From Hanleya hanleyi (lineage: Eukaryota > Mollusca > Polyplacophora > Lepidopleurida > Hanleyidae), in assembly GCA_036873755.1 (NCBI GenBank), contig JAVTVY010025215.1, positions 37,057 through 101,056 of the forward strand: DNA of 64,000 nt, in the 5' to 3' direction. The notes beneath the pieces were generated by a model, which searched no databases, was not told the DNA's origin, and saw nothing but the letters and a program-made list of their open reading frames with translations. Each line of letters starts with the position of its first letter. Positions within the stretch are counted from its first letter, which is position 1. Shown here piece by piece: positions 1-9,772 of the stretch. Position numbers and translations under genes: made by a program.

Positions 1-460
1 CGTATGTAAATATAGTGAAGTCCCCCAAAACTATGTAATTTATTACATAGTGACCCCCAAGATTTGAAATTAGATACTATCCAGCAGAACTTAAATGTAG
101 TTATGAAGTAACCGGCAACAAATAGTTATATATATATAATAATAATAAAAAAAACATTTCATACTATCTATAATTATGCCAACTAAAGTTAGTCCTTGTA
201 ACATTTGCTATATAATATATGACTACATCGTGCACGAAACCAACAATATGTATGAAATATCGAATATACATAAACGATATTTGAACTGTGACTATCAAAT
301 AGGTTGGCACATGAACATAATATGATCTACTATTCACTTGGCATACTTTCGAATAAGCACAATAGAAAAACAATATTCAAATGATGTAAGGATAAATCAG
401 ATAAAACAATACTGACAAGGTTGTATATCACCATACTATAAAATGTAAATGTGTTGCATA
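1..460. other. AT-rich non-coding flank of element A
   Basis: No coding segment is supported here. The stretch is AT-rich with a short palindrome around position 35-50. It lies just past the recombinase stop codon of element A (minus strand), so it is probably that element's 3' untranslated/terminal region, but I could not find a matching terminal repeat at the other end near 11.3 kb. Confidence 0.4.
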
Positions 461-805
461 TTATGGGACTGTTGCCATCGCAAGTTGCGCTTGTCGTATG
501 GACTGACTAGAAGTTCGGATGTAACGATTATACGAATCTGAGGACCATCTCCCAAGTATTTTAATCATGTGATCTTGTATCCCTGCCTCCGCGGCTGAAG
601 ACGCAGCTCCAACGCGGAAACTATGACCGGAATAGTGAGTTGGATCAAGTCCAACTCGTACTAACACGTGATTTAGGTTCAGAAGGAACATTTGTCGTGT
701 CAGTGGTTGACCGTTTGCTGTGATAAATAAAGGATCGTTTGGACTTGCACTGATTTGTAACCGATGTTTTATGTAAGTACGGACTGCTTGAACTGGGCAG
801 AGCAC
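461..805 (-). pseudogene. Tyrosine recombinase, C-terminal catalytic half (element A)
   Basis: This 114-residue frame is the C-terminal half of a phage-integrase-type recombinase. It begins with the LCPVQAV motif that precedes the catalytic fold in DIRS recombinases. It then shows H-S-F-R (residues 61-64), a tryptophan at 87 in the GRW motif, and the nucleophile region SYNRYIR (tyrosines at 92 and 95). The first catalytic arginine should lie in the N-terminal half at 7490-8164, now 6.7 kb away because element B inserted between them. The protein would cut and rejoin DNA to integrate circular element DNA. It is inactive here because it is split. Confidence 0.85.
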
Positions 806-830
806 ATTCTGATATTTGCTTCCTAAGTCT

Positions 831-1013
831 TAAACCTGCTTGAATTAAATGCCTTTTATCTCCGATTAAATGCACAATCAAACGTAGAAAAACGGAAGTT
901 AAAAGAAAAAATCAACTCCCCTAGGAGTTGTCTGCCCCTAGGAGAGCTCTCCTATTCAATCCAGCGTGGTTACTATAAAGGTCCTTGTAAGCCTTTTTCC
1001 AATCCTCTTTCTC
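831..1013 (+). repeat. Left inverted terminal repeat of element B
   Basis: This stretch is the reverse complement of 7266-7453 with only a few mismatches over about 185 bp, including the shared CCCCTAGGAG and GAGAGCTCTCC motifs. A short outer extension (812-830) follows the DIRS plan of non-identical extensions beyond the repeat. Confidence 0.85.
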
Positions 1014-1150
1014 CTGTTTGCTCGAGCAGTGCACATCTAGGGAAGTATTCAGAGTCAATTTTACAACATTGGTTGTTGTTGTCTCGCTGGTATATCCTTT
1101 ATCAAGTGTTGAGTTTGTTGTATTATTCGGAACTTACTTAATGTATTATT

Positions 1151-1395
1151 ATGTCGGAAGTTCCGTCTTTTATTCCGTGTCGTACGTGCGGGAAAAATTT
1201 GTTCCCTTTTGGACGCTCACACGGCTTGCTTTTCATGTAAAGATTTGTGTTATTGTGCGTCCACGTGCGCGGAATATGTATTATGGGTTCCGACGGCTTG
1301 GAAGATTTATGCCCAGGGCCGTCGTGCTTTGCTTTTATATGCTTGGAGGACCCGTCTATTTCGGAGATCGACAGACGGGTCTTAGAAATTTCTTT
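1151..1395 (+). pseudogene. Gag-like cysteine-rich N-terminus of element B (frameshifted)
   Basis: From the ATG at 1151 the frame reads a Cys-x-x-Cys-Gly pair (PCRTCGK), then needs one frame change near 1215 to continue with a Cys-x-x-Cys/Cys-rich block (ACFSCKDLCYCASTC), a tryptophan-rich segment and RLFRRSTDGS before a stop. The spacing of paired cysteines and tryptophans resembles the zinc-binding start of Gag-like proteins in some YR and LTR retroelements. The open frame at 1018-1419 overlaps this segment in a different frame and is not the real one. The assignment is by pattern only. Confidence 0.4.
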
Positions 1396-1399
1396 GGTC

Positions 1400-4300
1400 A
1401 ATGTGTGAAGTGTTGTTAGGATCTTGACCGAGCTGGTCAAGACCCAGTTTCTCTCACGTCGGTATGTATTCCATACTATCATACACGAAGATAATTCTAG
1501 GTTGCTAGACAGTTTGACCCGGTCCGGAGTTTCATTGTCTAGGTTGATCCAAAACCCGTTTCTTTGTTACGCTCAACAAAGACCAGGTCAGTTTTGCCTG
1601 GCCATTCCATTGTCTCCTTCAGACAAAAGAATTCTTTACCACAGGTTATTTCGCCTGTCTATCGGTACCACATATCTCTTCCAAAAAGGAAAGCTAATAA
1701 ACAACGTGGACATAGTTTAATTCCGTGCCCGATCTATTTGTGGGGCGAATCTTGGATTCGTTTGAGTCGGCCACGTGTTTAGTGTCTTTGGACGTACGTC
1801 GCTAAATACTTGGGGCGGAGATTTTAAATTCTCTTGAAATGATCGTCTGACGATGTTCTTCTAAAAGTCTTTATGAAATCTCATGTTTAACAAATAACAC
1901 AGTCCTGCATTAGGCCAGTGTGTAGTCAATATTACGTCTTCACACAAACTTTGAGTTACGACCCGGTGTGTTTGAGGTAGGTTTTTATTAGCCTCCAACA
2001 TTCCGTTTTGTTCGGTCAGTATGGAGCCTATTGTGATGTACTTTAAACGAACAAGTTTTTGCTTCGTTGTTTCATGATTTTATCCATTGAACTGTTGTAT
2101 AAATTACCAGGATTGTGAGAACTACCCTCGTTTGACGCGGGAGGTTCGGTTTTCTCCGCCGGGGAAATCCGAGTCTTTATAAGCAGTCCGTCAATGTTTC
2201 AACAACAACAACAACATGTTGTTGTTGTATGTTTTTTTGTTCGGGTGAGTGAGTGAGTAGGATTTAACGTCGTTTTCAACATTGTTTCAGTCATATCACG
2301 ACGGTGCCTACATGTGCCAGAACACGAGAGCGTCCACAGTTCCTATTATTCTGGACACTGATCAGCCCAGTCAGTACAGCACCCGGTCACCCATCCAAGT
2401 TTTTTGTTCGGACTTTGATTGTTCTCACTTGCACCCATTCAATTCTTTGGCCTACCAAGTAGGTAATCTCTTGTTATATCAAATATTATTATGTGATTTT
2501 GATATCCTGTCTTCAAGAGAGATCTTACGGAGGTTTTATTCTGCCTCTCATGTTTACTTGTTTGTTGTTTTTGTGTACGTAACCACATCTCAACCCTATG
2601 TAAACGATGTTATAATAATAGCATAAATGGATGTTACGGGGCTTCAAAGCTACGACTGTTGCAGGCGCCGCGGAGCATATTCAAAAGTGGGGGGGCTGAC
2701 CCCTATCTCGACCATAAAGTGGGGGGGCTGAAGTCGCCCCTAGATAGGGCTTATAACATTACAGCTCCAAAAAGTGGGGGGGCTGAAGCCCCCCCCAGCC
2801 CCCCCCGGCTCCGCGGCCCCTGTGTTTATTGCATTTTAATGAGCGTCTTTGCTGATCTCTTTATGTGATGAAGGGTGTGTCGATCAACAAAGGGATCACG
2901 TGTTGGTTATCGTGAGTAAGTAATTCTATTACCCACTGTTTATTGTGATTCTGTGCTATGCTTTGATACACAATTTTGTTTTATACATGTGATTTGTTTT
3001 GTTTCTCACCAAGCTGTTCCATCTGTATACTGTGTTACGCTTATAATTCAGATGGACTTATGCACTAATTTTAATTTCTTCCCTATGAGAAAATTTAAAA
3101 TTTAACTAGCGTGAGTGGGAATCTATTGGTCCGGCCAAGGTTTAAGCCTGAGGACACGTAAGTCGTGAAGTCTTCTATGGTTTCTTTCTACCAAGTTTGT
3201 TTTACCAGTACAGTCTACTAGAGCATCAAACTGCTCTTTAGTAATGTTTCTTACTGTTCTTCCGCTTCTCGACAAATTTGTTCGTGTTAGGTCATTTCAA
3301 ATTCAAAATTTTTGAATAACCTCCTGCCGGCGAGAGACCTTAAATGTTTTTCCTCTCTTCGGGAATTTAAAAATCCTTTAAGGATTTGTTTTGGTTTCCT
3401 GGAAAAATCTTTGTTCTGGATGTCGATTGTGTGACTTTTTGGTTATTGATAGTAACATTCTTGTAAATGTTTAATATTCTCTCCATATAAAACTCCAGTA
3501 CTGAATTTCATGTACAGGAGACAAATTACATCGGGAGAGGTCATAATGTAACCATATTCATTGACACATTATTTCATGTTCACTGACACAAAGATCCATA
3601 ATCCCATTTATCTCATTGAGCTTACATTTGGTGATTAACGCTACAAACATTTAATATGTTCATCTCTACTGCGTTTAAAGAGAAGGAAAATTTATTACAT
3701 TCGACTTCGGGGTTACTGTTTGCAACGCCCTTCGGTTACGTCGTGTACTTTTATAAGTTTGTATCCTGCTCCAGTTTGAGCATGTATATACATTAAGTTG
3801 TTGTGAATTGGGAAATCACTACGTTGTTTATCATATACAACGTTTCTCGCATTTTTCACATTACGCTTTCCTATTAAACCTTTGACGGCAGGTTCATTAC
3901 GCCGTCATGTGTCTCTCATACACCTGTGCGTCGTTCTATTACATCGGTTAGACGTTTCCGGTACGCCATAACGCCGTTTGTCACGTCATTTCTTCATTTG
4001 CGAGATGCATATTTTATATCCATTCATCGGCACCCCTTTGATTCTTCATCGTCGGTCATCGGCGGGAGGGGAAGTCCGTTCGTTTGGCGTCATCTTTCCA
4101 CTTGTATCAATTCTTCTCGGGTTTTTCACATTGTGATTTACTTAGGTTCGTCGTTACTCTACGAAGAGAGTCCTGTCCAGACCTTGTTGTTTCCAGTCTG
4201 GAGTTCAGAATATCAAAATTGTATTACAATCAGCAGTATTTGGTCAAATACTGTTATATGGAATAGGTCTTTGGATTATGGACGTGGATATTCTCTGAGG

Positions 4301-4580
4301 ACGACGGCGGGAATGTGAATGACGGACTAGTCACCTTTAATTGAATTCAGCACAGTGTTGTTTTAACAATGAACCATGTTGACTTTAACACACAAACATT
4401 GTGTTGAGATCCATTTACCTTAGGATTGTGCTTAAACAACACAATGTTTTCGTGGTGTACTTGGACAGTTTTTCCGGCTTTCTCCATCAAGTACTTTATT
4501 CCTGTATAGACCGTTACACCAATGGTTAGACTTTGACTTTATGGTTCTGTCATCAACCTTAAGGTTGTTTATTATATGTA
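1400..4580 (+). other. Interior of element B without a recognisable gene
   Basis: Many stops in all frames; no RT, RNase H or methyltransferase motif was found. Noted inside are a hairpin of CAA/TTG triplets at about 2202-2229, and a G-rich block at about 2675-2815 in which AAAGTGGGGGGGCTGA-like text occurs three times before a C-rich stretch. A short open segment near 4240-4310 (NTVIWNRSLDYGRGYSL) has a relative on the minus strand at about 33590-33660. Confidence 0.5.
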
Positions 4581-4589
4581 GGACCTTAC

Positions 4590-5524
4590 TTGCTACGTTC
4601 CTATATTGGTCCTGGTGCCGAGGACGTGATACCGTCCCCGATTCTATTTCCCTCGCATTGACTTCCTCCTTCACCTTCACCAGGATAGGGAGTTTCATTT
4701 TAGCACCATGGAGGGCTATCGATCTGCTCTGGCTAGCGTGTTACGTCTTACCTTTGGTACCGACTTTAGCCTTAACGATTATATCTCTGCGCTTATTCGC
4801 GCCTTCGCATTACAGTCGCGTTGTACTCGCCAACTGTTACCGAAATAGGATTTCGGTGTGGTTCTGTGTGACCTGATTTACCATCTTGTGAACCCCTTGA
4901 GTCCGCGTCTATAAAGCTGTGTCTTATGACACGGCCTTTGTGGCGGCGTTTGCTTTGACGTCCAGAGTGTCTCATCTTTATGCTCTTGAAAGATCTTCTA
5001 TGACCTGGACAGCGGATTGGTCTTGCATTCTTTTCGGCCCATTCCTGAATTTATTGCCAAAATGAGTCTGTTCGTTCAGGTCCGTGCGCTCAACGTCGTA
5101 CTCCATTCCTGCGTTGTCAGACTTTGTACATGGCCTCGGGGTCGATCTTCTGCCAGATCCTGTTTGTGCCTTCCGTCACTATCTTACTCGTACCGATTTC
5201 GTCGGCTACGGTTATCATATCCCTTCGCCGGTCAGCAAGGCTTGATATTTAAAAAAGCCGCGTAGTTGTAGAAGACCATAAAATAGTCTTATCAATTGCC
5301 AGAAGGTAGATGTACTATTGACGCCCCCACTACTGGCTTCCACTTCTTCTAATGTGTTTCGTACCATCGCTACACATGGTCTGTATGGAGGAACTTGTCC
5401 CTTCATGATATTGTCCAGTTCTTGTATCTGGACTGCAAATTCCACGTTCACAAATTTCTATCTGTGTGATATGTCAGTGCAGTCAGATAGTGTGACCACG
5501 CTTAGGCCACTAAGGGCTACCTAG
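4590..5524 (+). pseudogene. Relic tyrosine recombinase of element B
   Basis: Pieces in two or three frames follow the order of a DIRS-type recombinase. There is a core-binding segment (IDFLLHLHQDREFHFST then GYRSALASVLR, ATG at 4708), a helical part ending LLPK-stop-DFGVVLCDLIYHLV where the stop sits where a tryptophan is normal, a PVCAFRHYLTRTDFVG segment, and finally CIWTANSTFTNFYLCD at about 5400-5470, whose FY tyrosine is in the nucleophile position. Several frameshifts and at least one nonsense change make it non-functional. This reading relies on family resemblance and needs a profile search. Confidence 0.6.
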
Positions 5525-6972
5525 CACGTGGTTAGTTCTTTCAAGAAGAGACGGGGGGCAGAATTTGTCACCATTGCAGCAAGGCAGCCATCTTGCTCCA
5601 GGGAAGCTAGCTCAAATGGTAGAGCGCTCGCTTTGCAGGCGAGAGGTACCGGAATCGATTCCCGGGTTCTCCAAGCCAACAATTGTCTCAAGTATGTTTC
5701 AATTTTAAAACTTGTCATCATGATCGTCTTTGAAGGAAGGAATAAGTCGGATAGACGACCATGGACTCTCTAATCATCAATCTAAGTGGTCTGACACTTT
5801 GAGAGTTTTAATCTTTGCCTTAACTACGGTTTTGCTTGTGTCTTTCAGCTTGAAACTGACTTTCTTCTGGATGATCTCAGCTGTGTATCCTACGCTCATC
5901 TCACAAGACAAGTTGGACGTAAGTCATTGGTGGATTGAGAATGGCGTGGCTTGGCGCTCTCTAAGACCAAGAAGACCTAACAACCCGAGTGGTAGAGGAT
6001 CCTGACATCTTGGTAGAGTTTACATATCACACCACGAGCACAGCTACATGGATGGAGGCACTCAAGAATAAGTATATTCTGTATCATATCCATGATTTAC
6101 CCTTTTAAGGGAAGACACTCAAAAGATAAGTTAGATTAGTATCTTCTATTACTACTCCATATTACCCTCGGCTTTACCGGCCAGGTTTCTTTTGTTGAGA
6201 TTTATGGAAGAACCTGCCCCTTCTTGACATTGTCCAGTCTTGTCTGGTCGGCGAACTCCACGTTCACCAATTTCTATCTGAGAGATATCAGTCCAGTCGG
6301 ATAGGATGACCACGCTTGGGCCGCGTATAGATGCCCAGCACGTGATCAACTAAATTTTTTAAAAAAAAGGGGGGGGGGCGGCATTTTGTATCATCGCAGC
6401 AAATCTGCAAATTGCTGTATCATCTCATCTCATTCATACTATTGGTCCACATTTGATTGATCACATATTGAAGGAAGAAATAAGTCAGATGGACGACCTT
6501 GGATCCTCTAAGAGATGTCGGACACTAAATCATTACTCTAAGATGCCTGACTCCATGGTGAGTGTGATCTTTACCTTAATTGCGGTTTTGATTGTGTCTT
6601 ACAGGTTGAATCTGACTTCCTTCTCATGATCTCAGCTGCGTCATCTACGATCAACTCCCAAGAAGCAAGTTGGACGTAGACGTTTGTGGACTGAGAGTGG
6701 TGTGGCTTGGCGACCTCTAGGCACGGCCTGTTTATTTGCTTCACCCGGACTTAGGAACAGCCAAGATTTTGCATACAGAAAGCCTTACCAAGTAGACCCC
6801 TTAATCTTTTGTAGCGGTATAGATGGCTTCCCGAGTAGACCCACCTTTTTTCCTTTGTGGCGGGGGTCCCTCTTCTCGGTTGAAATTAATTCCACACCAC
6901 AAGCACAGCTACATGGATGTAGCAATCAAGATAAGTACAACTGTATCTTATTCACATTTTAACCTTTTCGTC
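5380..6972 (+). repeat. Diverged tandem duplication of the recombinase 3' end and trailer
   Basis: 5380-6111 and 6206-6972 are two diverged copies of one roughly 750-bp block. Both contain the recombinase tail (TFTNFYL), a GAAGGAAG.AATAAGTC segment, a GTGGCTTGGCG segment and an ACAGCTACATGGATG segment in the same order. The first copy carries a tRNA-like segment (5601-5673) not seen in the second. A duplication within the 3' part of element B is the simplest reading. Confidence 0.7.
5601..5673 (+). tRNA. tRNA-Ala(UGC)-like sequence, probably a degenerate copy
   Basis: A GGTAGAGC D-arm, an anticodon stem CTCGC/GCGAG with loop TTTGCAG (anticodon TGC, alanine), a T-arm with ATCGATT in place of the usual TTCGATT loop, and an acceptor stem GGGAAGC/GTTCTCC that pairs apart from one A-C mismatch and two G-T wobbles. 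The acceptor and T-arm imperfections suggest a pseudo-tRNA or the head of a tRNA-derived SINE, not a functional gene. It lies inside element B in the first copy of a duplicated block. Confidence 0.6.
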
Positions 6973-7114
6973 CTTGACCAGGTTTAAAATTGTTGATTGA
7001 TTGATTGCTTCATGCTAATACATACCATGTTTTTCTGTGACATTCCAGCGGTTACTTAGCCTACTTTTGGAACTACTTCAAGACCGAGGTTCCCACCTCC
7101 ATATGTTGGTACTG

Positions 7115-7220
7115 AGGCATTTAATTCAAGCAGGTTTAAGACTTAGGAAGCAAATATTAAACATTTATAATCAATGTTTCTATTTGTTACTAAGTCAAAC
7201 CTGCTTGAATTTAATGTGCC
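7115..7220 (+). repeat. Internal complementary region (ICR) of element B
   Basis: Reading plus, this segment holds the outward end of the terminal repeat, then the complement of the left extension, then the complement of the right extension, then the inward end of a terminal repeat (AAACCTGCTTGAATTTAATG). In other words it is the reverse complement of right end joined to left end, the sequence expected at the junction of a circularised element. This is the diagnostic DIRS1-type ICR. The joined extensions are themselves an imperfect 57-nt hairpin bounded by GACTTAG/CTAAGTC. Confidence 0.75.
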
Positions 7221-7265
7221 CTCCCTTCCTTCCCCTCGTACCGCGGCCTTGTACACTACTGGTCT

Positions 7266-7453
7266 CGGTTTGAGAAAGAGGATTGGAATAAGGCTTACAA
7301 TGACCTTTATAGTAACCACGCTGGATTGAATAGGAGAGCTCTCCTAGGGGCAGACAACTCCTAGGGGAGTTGATTTTTTCTTTTAACTTCCGTTTTTCTA
7401 CGTTTGATTGTGCATTTAATCGGAGATAAAAGGCATTTAATTCAAGCAGGTTT
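7266..7453 (-). repeat. Right inverted terminal repeat of element B
   Basis: Reverse complement of 831-1013 with few mismatches. It is followed outward by the extension GACTTAGTAACAAATA and on to about 7493, where element A resumes with its recombinase N-terminal half. Confidence 0.85.
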
Positions 7454-7489
7454 GACTTAGTAACAAATAGAAACATTGATTATAAATGT

Positions 7490-8164
7490 TTAATTTTTGT
7501 GCAATGTAACAACTACACCTTTCCTAAATGGATCTGTTTTTGATGTCTTAAGTTTGAGCATAGCACAATCATTGACCGAATCAAAACTAACATCTGCAAT
7601 ACAAAGGTGAATATTATGATCAAACTTGGAAACATTTATAGTAAATTCTCCACATCGGAGGAATCCGAAGAAAGCTACCTTGACAACAGTTGCCATCATC
7701 ATATCATCGAATGGTGAAAAAATTCCTCTTTTCAAGGCATTACACAATTTCAAAGCTATTTCTGCAGTAATGGGCATTCTGGTTTTGCGGTGTAGCCCCT
7801 GATCTTTCTTTATACCTCTACATATTAAATTCAACCGTTCTAATGCGTGTCCACAGGAGGATAACAACGGGTTTGGAAGACCCGCTGCAAGGTATGCAAA
7901 TCTTACCCCCGATAAGTACAAGTTAATGGTGGACCAGCAAAAGTGCAAACGTTTATGACAGTATGTCACGAACAAAATTAACTAATCTTCAGATATGGCA
8001 GGTAAGTTCGATGGCGAACATGCAATATTATGCAGGTTGACGAATTTCACAAAATGGGATAGTCCTGTGTGATACACTTTTCTAGTCCGATGTGTAATTG
8101 AACCGTGCCACAACTGTGTTGCCTCATCATCTAAGGCAGGATCACTTCGGCGAATGGCGGACAC
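7490..8164 (-). pseudogene. Tyrosine recombinase, N-terminal half (element A)
   Basis: Minus-strand frame starting at 8164, overlapping the end of the RT/RNase H frame by about 30 bases, as is common in DIRS elements. It reads a SAM-like core-binding segment (STINLYLSGVRFAYLAAGL) and the start of the catalytic domain (AFFGFLRCGEF, with the first catalytic arginine, and SKTDPFRKGVVVTLHKN). There is one in-frame TAG near 7979-7981. The frame is cut by element B after HKN; the rest of the protein is at 461-805. Confidence 0.8.
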
Positions 8165-9754
8165 TGTTGCTTGATGAGGTCTGCATCCGGAGCCAGTCGC
8201 CGAAACCTCTGGAATTGAAAACGTGAAATTGCATCGGCTATTTCATTTCGACGTCCTGGCAAATGTTCTGCTTGAATAATGAAATTGCCCTTCATTGCTG
8301 TCAAGGTTAATCGGCGAACGAATTTCATTATCAATTTACACTTAGTTGCAGAACGACCTTTCTTGATAATGTTCACAGTTGCCAGATTATCACAATGAAA
8401 CCTGATCCGCCGCTGAGACCACTGACTTCCCCATAACATGGCGGACACGACTATTGGGTATAGTTCGAGCAGTGCCATAGAAGCTTCACCTTTATCTAAA
8501 GTTTTCATTTCTGGTGGCCAGTGTTCACAAAACCAGTGTCCCTGAAAATAACCTCCAAAACCTAAAGTTGAGGAGGCATCTGTGTATAGATGCAGGTCAT
8601 CGGCATTGACAACATTGCTATGGAGAAAGAAATGAATTCCATTCCATGCTTCCAGAAAATCTTTCCATAGTGATAATTCTGATAGACAGTCCTGATTCAA
8701 ATATACATGATGGTGTAATTCCCGCACAGTAGTGGACAGATGTAGCATAAATGAAACAAAGGACCTCCCAGGCACTATCACTTTTGCTGCAAAATTTAAG
8801 TGGCCTAGCAGGGACAGCAGTTCTCGTTTTGTTATGGAACGTTTTTCCATGACTGATTGGATTTTTTGTGTGATTCGGTCTTTTTTGTCTGCTGGAAGGT
8901 AAGCTTGCATGTTGTCAGAGTCAAGTCCAATTCCCAAATATTCAAGTTCATGTGTTGGACCCACAGTTTTATGTGGTGCCAGAGGAATATTCAGGATTTT
9001 GAATAGCCTTGTCATGATAGCCATTGTTCTCCACGCACATGTGTATTCTTTATTAACACATAAAAAATCATCAAGTAAATGGATCACAAAATTTACTCCA
9101 TATTTGTGTTTCGCAATCCAACAGATTGCCTGTGATAAGTAGTCAAAGATTTTTGGACTTGACCTGGAACCGAAAACTAATCGAACATAAAAATAATATA
9201 GGCCTTGCCATTTGATGCCATGGAGATGCCAGATGGACGGATGTAAAGGCACCTGTTTGAAAGCGTCCGTGATATCGAACTTGCACAATTGTGCCCCACG
9301 CCCAACTTTATTAATCTGTGTAATGGCATCATCGACTTTAACATATGACAGGGAGTATGTCTTTGTCTATGAGATCATTGAGACTAGATACATCTGGCTG
9401 ATCATGAGGAGCCGAGAGATCGACCACCAGTCTCTTCTTCTTTGAGTATTTACCTTCTGCAATGCTCAATGGATTGATGCGATAGATTGTATAGGGCGGG
9501 GATGCGAACGGGCCAATAATGTACCCTTTTTTCAGTTCGGACTGCAGTAGTGTTGTTGTTGCTTCTGGGTCTTTTCGTGCAGAAAGGTTATTTTTGCATT
9601 CGTAAGACATTGAAGGCATTTCTGTCACCCCAGTCATAAATCCATCTTTTAAACCAGAACATAGATATTCTACGAATGATTTATTTGGGTGACCCGACAG
9701 TTCTTGCTGTAACCTATCAACATCTATTGGTGTGCTGGCTTTGGTGTGTGTCAC
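8131..9754 (-). pseudogene. Reverse transcriptase and RNase H (element A)
   Basis: Two overlapping frames, 9754-9338 and 9288-8131, joined by a frameshift near 9340. The first has the RT fingers (KKGYIIGPFASPP, KKRLVVDLSAPH). The second has motif A (KFDITDAFKQ, residues 3-11), the FGSRSSPKIFD motif B, and the active-site LLDDFL (about 71-76). RNase H follows with LYTDASSTLGFGGYF (about 234-248), KGEASMALLELYP, HCDN (298-301) and EIADAISR (349-356). The motif style (FGSRSSP, LLDD) is that of YR retrotransposon RTs rather than Ty3/Gypsy. The product would copy element RNA into DNA. The frameshift makes it non-functional unless ribosomes shift there. Confidence 0.85.
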
Positions 9755-9772
9755 CGAAAACTCGTCAACCAG

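Larger units (their letters stand above)
812..7493 (+). mobile_element. Element B: degenerate DIRS-like element with ITRs and internal complementary region
   Basis: A 6.68-kb insertion in the recombinase gene of element A. Its ends are about 185-bp inverted repeats (831-1013 and 7266-7453). Unlike simple DNA transposons it also has an internal region (7115-7220) that is the reverse complement of the outer right end joined to the outer left end. That is the internal complementary region known from DIRS1, which templates the circular intermediate. Plus-strand relics fit: a cysteine-rich Gag-like start near 1151 and a YR-type recombinase at about 4590-5524. I could not recognise an RT between them, so this copy is either non-autonomous or badly eroded. 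Exact outer edges are uncertain by a few bases. Confidence 0.75.

Noticed and set aside
1018..1419. 133-residue plus-strand frame
   Set aside because: The cysteine-rich Gag-like text runs in other frames over the same bases; this frame shows no motif.
5601..5673. Functional tRNA-Ala gene
   Set aside because: The anticodon arm is good, but the acceptor and T-arm are imperfect and it lies inside a decayed transposon, so I list it as tRNA-like only.
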